DNA from: Pandoraea commovens
GTDB lineage: Bacteria > Pseudomonadota > Gammaproteobacteria > Burkholderiales > Burkholderiaceae
Reading direction: 5' to 3'
Length of the DNA: 64,000 nucleotides
Assembly: GCF_902459615.1 (NCBI RefSeq)
Contig: NZ_CABPSA010000001.1
Location: forward strand, 496,001 to 560,000
Numbering within the stretch: the first letter of the stretch is position 1; each line of letters begins with the position of its first letter. Below are positions 58,880 to 64,000 of the stretch, piece by piece. The notes beneath the pieces were generated by a model. The model searched no databases, was not told where the DNA came from, and worked only from the letters and a program-made list of their open reading frames with translations. Both the position numbers and the translations under genes were made by a program.

Positions 58880-60505
58880 TTAGTTGTTATCGAGCAAATC
58901 GATCACGATTCCCTTGCCAGGGCGCTCCAGATCGATGACAGGTTGAACTTGCAGGTCGGGCAGTTGCGCGAGCTGGTCCTGGACGGTCACGCTGTCCAAC
59001 GACCTGGCGCGGGCTTCGTCGGTCTTTCGCTCCAGGCGCTTGATCTGGCCTTGCAGACGCTTCTCGCGTTGCTCATCGATGCGCGACTGCGGTACGACGC
59101 CGATCGTGCGAACGATGGACGCCTGGCAGATAAATCGGTCCTTGGCGTCGTAAAGCCACACGGTTTTGTCATCGTGCAGGTCATACTCGATCGTGAGTGA
59201 CTTGCCGTCGTACAGCGCCAGCTCGGCGGCGTAGTACTGGCGCTTGTGCAGCTCCACCATCTGACGACGAACGGTGCGCTTCTCGCGCGGCCGGACAATG
59301 GCTTCGGCAGACAACACAACGGGATTGCGATCAAGCGATGCCCATACCTGGGCGGGCGTGCGGCCCTCCAGTACTTCCATCGGCGTGTGGTTGTACTCGT
59401 GAATGAAGTTGGCGAGGCTGGCCATGTATTCGGCCAGGGACGCCAACTGGCGCTTGCCCGAGCGCACTTGTACGGACAAGCGGCGGTTCACTTCCTCGGC
59501 CATGTCGTCGCCGCAGTAAAGCTGGCCACCGGCAAAGAACTTGTCGTGATGGTCACGCACCGTGCGGAACCACCGCTCAATCCAGCCTTTGCCGTGTGGA
59601 TTGCCGGGCAGCGCGCCGATGACGTCCATTTCGAATCGCGCATAAAAGCCCGTCGATTCGTCGTTGAGCATCTTGGCCCGATAGCCAGCGCCTCGGTCCA
59701 GGTAAAGAAAGAGCGGCAGGTGATCGTGGGTTTGCATCGCATGCGACAGCGCGAATACCGTCGACAGCGCCGACTCTGACTCCGACAGATACCAACCGGG
59801 CACGTACCGCGAACGAATGTCGATGAACGCGGTAAGTTCGGGACGGAACAAGCCGCCCGTGTTCGGATGCGCGACATAGCAGTCGCAGGTATGGCCGTCG
59901 CCTGCGTAGATGTCGCCAACCTTGATCTGCTCCAATGTGCGGGGCTGGTACTTCTGGTGACGCAACTTATGCAGGTGCTTGCCAACGCGGGCGGGACTGT
60001 TCTCCCCCAACGTCGCTGGCAAAGACTTCAGGTATGTCTTCACGCGCGATTCCGTCGCGGTATCGAATCCTTCCTTGCGCAGCTTCAGCGACACGGCCGA
60101 ATAGCTCGGCTTGCTCGGCAGATTGAACAACGCCGTGGCGCGCAGCTCCCAGCCATATTCCTTGCGGACGCGGCCGGTGTGATGGGACAGCAGACCGACC
60201 TTGCCCTGGCGGCGGAACGCTGAGAGCCAGCGCTTGAGCGTGGACAGGGACGGCACCTCACCCAAGTGGGCGAGCAGCTGTTTCTGGACAGCGGACTCTG
60301 CATCGCGCAGACGCTCGCAAAGCAACGCCGCAACGTTGTTGACGCTGGCGCCGGACTGGATCAGTTGAACGCCTGGGCCGATCAACTGATATCGCAGCTC
60401 AGCCGTCTGCCGCTGCGCTTCGGTGGCGACCAGCCAGGGGTCGCTATTCAGCGCAGCCGGAACTTGGCTGGTCATGGTGTCGGATTTGATGAGTACGGAG
60501 CGCAT
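58880..60505 (-). CDS. MuA-type DDE transposase
   Basis: 541 residues. An N-terminal DNA-binding part includes LSTLKRWLSAFRRQGKVGL. The DDE/RNase H core has VGDIYAGDGHTCDCYV (first Asp), YLDRGAGYRAKMLNDES (second) and GNPHGKGWIERWFRTVRDHHD (Glu). A Mu-transposase C-terminal beta domain (RRQMVELHKRQYYAAELALYDGK) is followed by a Lys/Arg-rich tail. It catalyses strand transfer for integration and replicative transposition. ATG 60505 has AAGGTG 6 bases upstream. Confidence 0.92.
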   Translation of the reverse strand: MRSVLIKSDTMTSQVPAALNSDPWLVATEAQRQTAELRYQLIGPGVQLIQSGASVNNVAALLCERLRDAESAVQKQLLAHLGEVPSLSTLKRWLSAFRRQGKVGLLSHHTGRVRKEYGWELRATALFNLPSKPSYSAVSLKLRKEGFDTATESRVKTYLKSLPATLGENSPARVGKHLHKLRHQKYQPRTLEQIKVGDIYAGDGHTCDCYVAHPNTGGLFRPELTAFIDIRSRYVPGWYLSESESALSTVFALSHAMQTHDHLPLFLYLDRGAGYRAKMLNDESTGFYARFEMDVIGALPGNPHGKGWIERWFRTVRDHHDKFFAGGQLYCGDDMAEEVNRRLSVQVRSGKRQLASLAEYMASLANFIHEYNHTPMEVLEGRTPAQVWASLDRNPVVLSAEAIVRPREKRTVRRQMVELHKRQYYAAELALYDGKSLTIEYDLHDDKTVWLYDAKDRFICQASIVRTIGVVPQSRIDEQREKRLQGQIKRLERKTDEARARSLDSVTVQDQLAQLPDLQVQPVIDLERPGKGIVIDLLDNN

Positions 60506-60544
60506 ATCGCACCTTGATGGGCGGTAGTCGATCTGATCGGGGGA

Positions 60545-61588
60545 TTACTTCTTCGGAGTGGTGCGTGGTCGACCAGCCTTGCGCGGGCGGTCCATTTCAC
60601 GCTCCCACTCGCGAGCCTTGGCTTCGTGGTCGTGCTCTTGGATCAACGCGCGGTATTCAAGCGCGCACCGCGTCGCCTCCTCCGGCGAAAACGTATCGAG
60701 CACCGACAATTCACCGCCCACGCGAGGGCCAAAGCTCTTATGAAGGTCCGCGAGCTGCCCGCCGATGACGGCATGCAGGGAGGCGAGTGAGCCGTACAGA
60801 TGACGCACGACGGGTACGTTCCACTCGGAGTCTTCGGGAAGGCCGTTCGCAAAGAATTCCCGCCCGAGTCGCCCGACATCCTCGACCGCCATAAGCGCCT
60901 TCTTGTGAAGTGCAGCGCATTCCAGACGAATGTCCTGCACGACGGCTGGCACGTCACCACCAGTGCGCACCCGACCCTCGCGCAACACGCGCAGCTCTTC
61001 CTGCAAGCGATCGCGTTCGCGCTCCAGCGTCTCGTTACGGGTGGAGAGGTCCGTGCGTTTTGCGTTGGCATCGCGCAGTGCGACGCGAAGGTCGCGCACC
61101 GACAGCGCTGTCAGCTCGTCAAACTTCGCATCGTCTTCGAACAAATCCTGCAGAACTTCAGGGTCTGCCTTGGCGAGCTCGAGAACCTTCGACTTCGGCA
61201 TTTCGATGACGCGGTCCCGATCATCGGGCGACAGCGATGCTGCGAATCGAGCGTAGGTCATGGCCTCGCTGGCGCGCTGGCTGGGGATGCCTCGATCTGC
61301 GAGCAGTTCTTCGAATCTTCCGTGGGGGCATTCGACGCGAACGCTAAGAAGCTCAAGCCCGGCCTCGATGATGAGGCGCAGGGCGGAGTTCATCTTCGAA
61401 ACGGCAGAGCCGACGCGCATTTCCGGGGGGGCCATTACAGACACGCCGAGCGCATCGGCCAACGCACGTTCTGCGTCACCAAATCCCCGAACATCCGGGG
61501 ATTTCATCTCCACGATGTCGGTGCTTCCCGATCCGGGCTTGAATTCGGGCGCATTTTCGGACGACACGATGCTTTTTGCGCGGCTCAT
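60545..61588 (-). CDS. DUF3102-like early protein with basic AT-hook-like tail
   Basis: 347 residues. SALRLIIEAGLELLSVRVECPHGRFEELLADRGIPSQRASEAMTYARFA matches DUF3102. Residues about 170-205 form a coiled coil (NAKRTDLSTRNETLERERDRL). The end RKAGRPRTTPKK contains a GRP core similar to an AT-hook, so DNA binding is likely. It is the first long gene of the early operon. The precise role is unknown. Confidence 0.75.
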   Translation of the reverse strand: MSRAKSIVSSENAPEFKPGSGSTDIVEMKSPDVRGFGDAERALADALGVSVMAPPEMRVGSAVSKMNSALRLIIEAGLELLSVRVECPHGRFEELLADRGIPSQRASEAMTYARFAASLSPDDRDRVIEMPKSKVLELAKADPEVLQDLFEDDAKFDELTALSVRDLRVALRDANAKRTDLSTRNETLERERDRLQEELRVLREGRVRTGGDVPAVVQDIRLECAALHKKALMAVEDVGRLGREFFANGLPEDSEWNVPVVRHLYGSLASLHAVIGGQLADLHKSFGPRVGGELSVLDTFSPEEATRCALEYRALIQEHDHEAKAREWEREMDRPRKAGRPRTTPKK

Positions 61589-61788
61589 GCGTCCTCCCCG
61601 ACAGCCCGTTTCATTCCCAATGCGACCGCGATGTCGTGGCCCTTTCCGTAGTTGCCTCGCTGGACACCACGAATGACCCGCGACACAAGGATGTACGAAA
61701 AACCGTTCTCATCCGCCCACTGGCGGATGGTCTTACCTTCGGAGCGCAACTTGCGCTTGACTTGCTCACCTGTCATATTGAACCCCAT
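61585..61788 (-). CDS. Ner/Cro-like helix-turn-helix protein
   Basis: 67 residues (or 63 from ATG 61776, which has GGGG 6 bases upstream). The core KLRSEGKTIRQWADENGFSYILVSRVIRG is a helix-turn-helix like those of Ner-type and XRE small repressors. As the first gene after the early promoter and divergent from the repressor, it is placed like Mu ner, which shuts down early and repressor transcription. Confidence 0.82.
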   Translation of the reverse strand: MGFNMTGEQVKRKLRSEGKTIRQWADENGFSYILVSRVIRGVQRGNYGKGHDIAVALGMKRAVGEDA

Positions 61789-61819
61789 TCATACGTCGAT
61801 AGAAGTACAACTGACACCC

Positions 61820-61847
61820 ATTATAGGAACATTTGGTGCTATGTCAA
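61820..61847 (-). promoter_or_regulatory. Early promoter of the prophage, consensus sigma-70
   Basis: On the minus strand TTGACA (61847-61842) and TATAAT (61825-61820) are separated by 16 bp, both boxes exact. Transcription would begin near 61812, about 25 bases before the Ner-like gene. The repressor start codon (61841) lies inside the spacer edge. Confidence 0.8.
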
Positions 61848-61861
61848 CACTAATTGGTGCT
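61831..61861. promoter_or_regulatory. Tandem repressor operators in the early promoter
   Basis: ATTTGGTGCT (61831-61840) and AATTGGTGCT (61852-61861) are direct repeats with a 21-bp period, two helical turns. One fills the spacer of the early promoter, the other lies just upstream of its -35 box. A third copy, AACACCAAAT, lies inverted at 62312-62321 near the end of the repressor gene. Confidence 0.6.
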
Positions 61862-62323
61862 CACGACAGGCTTCGTGAGGAGCGAATTCGCCTTGGATAC
61901 AACCAAACGGACTTCGCTGCCGTCGCGGGAACGACCCAACGTTCTCAGACTGTGTACGAAACGGGTAAGCGCTCGCCGGACCTGAATTACTTGGTCGCGA
62001 TCGCATCGGTGGGCGTTGACATTCAGTACATAACGACGGGGACTCGCACCGTAGAGAACAGTGTTCCGATCGATGCAATGGAGAAGGCCGTCGCTACGGC
62101 GTTCGAAATGATTAAGACCTCCGGAGTGGAGGTGTCATCGAACCAATTTGTGCAAATGGTAAAAACGCTGATGCCGCAGACGATCAGAGCACTCCCGCCC
62201 GAAGAGGCGGCATCTGCGCGCGAACCGGTGGGACGTAGGAACATGATCGCTACCGGCAGCGGAATTACTCAGGTAGGAGGCCGAATTTCTATTTCTCGTG
62301 GCAGTAAAATGAACACCAAATGA
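61841..62323 (+). CDS. Prophage repressor (XRE helix-turn-helix)
   Basis: 160 residues from ATG 61841 (MSTLIGAHDRLREERIRLGYNQTDFAAVAGTTQRSQ). The N-terminal XRE domain spans about 8-65, with NYLVAIASVGVDIQYITTG at its end. A linker is followed by a helical part (AMEKAVATAFEMIKTSG, FVQMVKTLMPQTIRALPPEEA) that may oligomerise. No S24 peptidase domain is seen, so it is not LexA-type self-cleaving. Its start codon overlaps the early promoter, so early transcription and repressor expression must interfere. Confidence 0.83.
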   Translation: MSTLIGAHDRLREERIRLGYNQTDFAAVAGTTQRSQTVYETGKRSPDLNYLVAIASVGVDIQYITTGTRTVENSVPIDAMEKAVATAFEMIKTSGVEVSSNQFVQMVKTLMPQTIRALPPEEAASAREPVGRRNMIATGSGITQVGGRISISRGSKMNTK

Positions 62324-62366
62324 TGTACAAAGTGTGAATCGTATTTGCTAAGGGGAACACCGACGG

Positions 62367-62897
62367 ATGACCAGAGCACCAGAAAACGACACTCCATTGA
62401 TGACCGCGATGGGCAGCAACATCATTCAAGTCTCGGGGGACTTGTCTGTTACAAATATAGTTGTCCAACGGGCAAAAGCCACTTCGGTCGGAAAACTGTC
62501 GCGCCAAGAACGAGGGCAACTATCTGCGTGGGCCGAAGAGGTAGTGACGGCTGAGCATGGATGCGTCTCGAGCAAGATCGTGCGTGGCGCGTTGAACTCA
62601 TATCTGGGCGTGCAAAGCGTCGAGGGGATCACGCCAGACATGATTCCGAAAGCGGCCATTTTCCTTAACGGATGGCGGAATTGTGCTCATGGTCGAGAAC
62701 TGTCGAACGACGCGATGGTGGCCCAAGTGATGAGAATGTGGGGCATCGTTCCTCTCCTCAAAATGCCGACGATCGAGTTCGCACGAGCAAACTTCAACAA
62801 CGAGTTGCTTCGCGACATGACCGTGTGGGAGTTGCGGGCCACTCTGGCTTTCACGATGACGAGATGGAATTCCTACTGGGAGGCGAGAGGTGTTTAA
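62367..62897 (+). CDS. Phage protein with ORF6C-like middle region
   Basis: 176 residues. A short beta-like N-terminus (SNIIQVSGDLSVTNIVVQ) precedes a region (LSRQERGQLSAWAEEVV, VRGALNSYLGVQSVEGITPDMIPKAAIFLNGW) that resembles the C-terminal ORF6C segment of phage antirepressor-like proteins. The similarity is weak and by eye. It lies 43 bp after the repressor gene with AAGGGGA upstream, in the place where lysogeny-expressed genes occur. Confidence 0.5.
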   Translation: MTRAPENDTPLMTAMGSNIIQVSGDLSVTNIVVQRAKATSVGKLSRQERGQLSAWAEEVVTAEHGCVSSKIVRGALNSYLGVQSVEGITPDMIPKAAIFLNGWRNCAHGRELSNDAMVAQVMRMWGIVPLLKMPTIEFARANFNNELLRDMTVWELRATLAFTMTRWNSYWEARGV

Positions 62898-63495
62898 TCG
62901 CATGAAGATATTGGCCGGCTGCGTAGCCCTGCTTGTCGTCACCGGCTGCGACAGCTCACACACTGTTGTTGGAAATAACGCTGACGAGATCAGGTTTTAC
63001 CGGGAGCATCGCGAACACGCTCAGCGCTATCGTGACGCTGTCGTGAACTCAATGAATCGGTCGACTGCTCTCATGGTCAAGATGGTTTCTACGCCCGAAA
63101 ACTTCGGCGTAGGCGATGCGGCCACGCTCAAAATCGCGCTTGAGAATGTCCGTCTAGCGAGCGAGGCGTCTGATGTATTCGGCAAGCCGATGTCGGAGCC
63201 ACTGGGCACCTGCGGCATGCTCGGCTCCGCTGCTCTTTCGGCCATAGACGAGACGATCCGCAGTGCCTCCGAACCGGAGCTTACGACTGCGGCCGAAAAG
63301 AGAATTAAGGCTTATCAAATCACCATTGCGGACTGCGATAGGCAACTGAAGTCCGAACCTCAGGCACAAGTTTTCATTCAAACGCAAGCAGGTGCTGCGG
63401 CTCCCGGCGAGAGCTGTCAGCCTGAGCTCTTGAAACAAGTCGCTGAGGGGAAAGCGCTTTGGCGCTGCCGCGAGGCGAGTGCCGCCACTGGCTGA
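62890..63495 (+). CDS. Putative lipoprotein, possible prophage moron
   Basis: 201 residues from a GTG at 62890 with GGGAGG 6 bases upstream (ATG 62902 is the alternative). A lipoprotein signal peptide ends in the lipobox VTGC (MKILAGCVALLVVTGCDSS). The mature part is helical with several Cys (GTCGMLGSAALS, ADCDRQ, ESCQPELLKQ). It overlaps the preceding gene by 8 bp and shares its transcript. Prophage lipoproteins near the repressor often change the host surface or exclude other phages; that role is inference. Confidence 0.6.
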   Translation: MFNRMKILAGCVALLVVTGCDSSHTVVGNNADEIRFYREHREHAQRYRDAVVNSMNRSTALMVKMVSTPENFGVGDAATLKIALENVRLASEASDVFGKPMSEPLGTCGMLGSAALSAIDETIRSASEPELTTAAEKRIKAYQITIADCDRQLKSEPQAQVFIQTQAGAAAPGESCQPELLKQVAEGKALWRCREASAATG

Positions 63496-63510
63496 GCCTG
63501 AGTGCATTTG

Positions 63511-63524
63511 GTGAAACGTTTCAT
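63511..63524. promoter_or_regulatory. Late operator site C
   Basis: GTGAAACGTTTCAT matches site A at 12 of 14 bases, including the outer half GTGAAAC. It lies about 90-100 bp upstream of the holin start, and the sequence continues with CATAATG, a possible -10 element. It is the plus-strand counterpart of sites A and B. Confidence 0.5.
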
Positions 63525-63545
63525 AATGCCCTAGCGTCCCCCAAT

Positions 63546-63571
63546 CCGTAACCTGAGGTCTCAGGTTACGG
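63546..63571. repeat. Perfect 26-bp palindrome upstream of the holin gene
   Basis: Arms CCGTAACCTGAG and CTCAGGTTACGG are separated by GT only. It lies between late operator C and the holin start. It may be a hairpin in the 5' leader, an operator, or a terminator of the preceding moron transcript; no U-tract follows. Confidence 0.6.
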
Positions 63572-63614
63572 GTGCCACCTTCACGAGTGCACCCCGAGTC
63601 ATGGAGTGCTCTAC

Positions 63615-63932
63615 GTGAAACTGTCTCGCCTCAAAACCCCGCGCCTCACCGTTTGGCTGCTTGCCAGTATCGTGCTGGCCGTTCTGGCCTACATCACTCG
63701 GCAGTCCGATCCGCTACTCTCGATCACGTTCTACAAGGCCCATCTTATGTCGCTCGGCGGCTGGGGCGGCTACTGGCTTGATCGACTGATCTTTCCCTAC
63801 GCTCGTCCGCATGAGTTCCTGGACGACTGCGATGTCGACGGAAAGCAGTGCGTCGATGGATTTCAGGCGGCATCCTTGCGTCGCGCGATCATCGTCGCAG
63901 CCAGCCTGATCTGCGTGGGCCTCGCCGCATGA
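63615..63932 (+). CDS. Putative phage holin (2/3 transmembrane type)
   Basis: 105 residues from GTG 63615, chosen for GGAG 8 bases upstream. One membrane helix (TVWLLASIVLAVLAYITR), the motif YKAHLMSLGGWGGYWLDRLIFPYARPHEF and a C-terminal helix (AIIVAASLICVGLA) match the two-to-three-helix holins of transposable phages. It would start the lysis module. The next gene overlaps it (ATGA). Confidence 0.75.
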   Translation: MKLSRLKTPRLTVWLLASIVLAVLAYITRQSDPLLSITFYKAHLMSLGGWGGYWLDRLIFPYARPHEFLDDCDVDGKQCVDGFQAASLRRAIIVAASLICVGLAA

Positions 63933-64000
63933 TTTTCGATCTGATCATGCGCGCCGTGCGTGAAGACACCTTGCGAGCGTTTCGTGCACTGCTCGCAGCT
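63929..64000 (+). CDS. Phage gene, partial, cut by the right edge
   Basis: Only 24 codons are visible (MIFDLIMRAVREDTLRAFRA). It overlaps the holin stop by 4 bp, so it is in the lysis operon, where a lysozyme, spanin or structural gene would be expected. Too short to assign. Confidence 0.5.
   Translation, partial: MIFDLIMRAVREDTLRAFRALLAA

Larger units (their letters stand above)
36374..64000. mobile_element. Mu-like transposable prophage, right part beyond the window
   Basis: It starts at the break in the dapA-like gene and has not ended at 64,000. The content is diagnostic: MuA-type transposase, MuB-type ATPase, gp16 and Mor proteins, Mu-type protease, gp36/gp37-type proteins, sheath, tube, gpN, gp44-gp48 homologues and a contractile-tail set. 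Almost everything is on the minus strand; repressor, moron and lysis genes are on the plus strand. All structural frames appear intact, so it may be functional. Terminase, portal and the second-head-protein gene are not in the visible part. Confidence 0.92.

Overview
The window looks like a chromosome segment of a high-GC betaproteobacterium, most likely in the Burkholderiaceae (Pandoraea or Burkholderia type). The evidence is the GC-rich third-codon bias, the dense catabolic and regulatory gene clusters, and a Mu-like transposable prophage of the kind common in that group. The genus is an inference. No rRNA, tRNA or CRISPR array was seen.

Host part, 1 to about 36.37 kb. (a) 1-7.5 kb, all on the minus strand: an NCS1 cyclic-amide/nucleobase transporter, a hydantoin-racemase-like protein with only one of the two usual cysteines, a NarL-type two-component system, a cytosine-deaminase-type amidohydrolase, a DUF1097 membrane protein and a Tat-exported gamma-glutamyltransferase-like protein cut by the window edge. 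Together they suggest use of a cyclic amide or ureide. (b) 7.6-12.8 kb: an orphan AAA+ ATPase, an alpha/beta hydrolase, a LysR regulator divergent from an NAD-dependent epimerase, and a DUF2165 membrane protein. (c) 12.8-15.9 kb: a cupin gene and an IclR regulator divergent from an MFS transporter. Their shared promoter region holds two perfect copies of a 17-bp palindrome. (d) 15.9-22.9 kb: a catabolic operon (acyl-CoA synthetase of the feruloyl-CoA synthase type, ABC substrate-binding protein, BKACE-family enzyme, 3-hydroxyacyl-CoA dehydrogenase, crotonase) divergent from a BoxR/BzdR-type regulator made of a helix-turn-helix plus a shikimate-kinase-like domain. (e) 22.9-30.9 kb: a MerR regulator with a classical 19-bp-spacer promoter driving a DUF2938 gene, an FRG-domain protein, a PAS-GAF-GGDEF protein, a VOC protein, and a 1,021-residue fusion of phospholipase D, VTT and endonuclease/phosphatase domains. 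(f) 30.9-35.4 kb: a DUF4142 protein, two divergent sigma-54 activators and a BON-domain repeat protein behind a near-consensus sigma-54 promoter.

Prophage, about 36.37 kb to beyond the right edge. A Mu-like prophage interrupts a dapA-family gene. Reading from the right, on the minus strand, it has a Ner-like protein, a DUF3102 protein, a MuA-type transposase, a MuB-type ATPase, small early genes, HU, a gp16 protein, Mor, then protease, decoration protein, capsid, head-tail proteins, sheath, tube, frameshifted tail chaperone, tape measure, baseplate and tail fibre. The repressor is on the plus strand, and its start codon lies inside the early promoter. To its right a plus-strand operon begins with a putative moron pair and then a holin. 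Terminase, portal and gpF-type head genes are absent from the minus-strand late operon, so the late region seems to be split on both sides of the repressor. A palindrome related to GTGAAACATTTCAC lies upstream of the protease operon, upstream of the gp46/gp47/fibre operon and upstream of the holin operon. It is the best candidate for a shared late operator.
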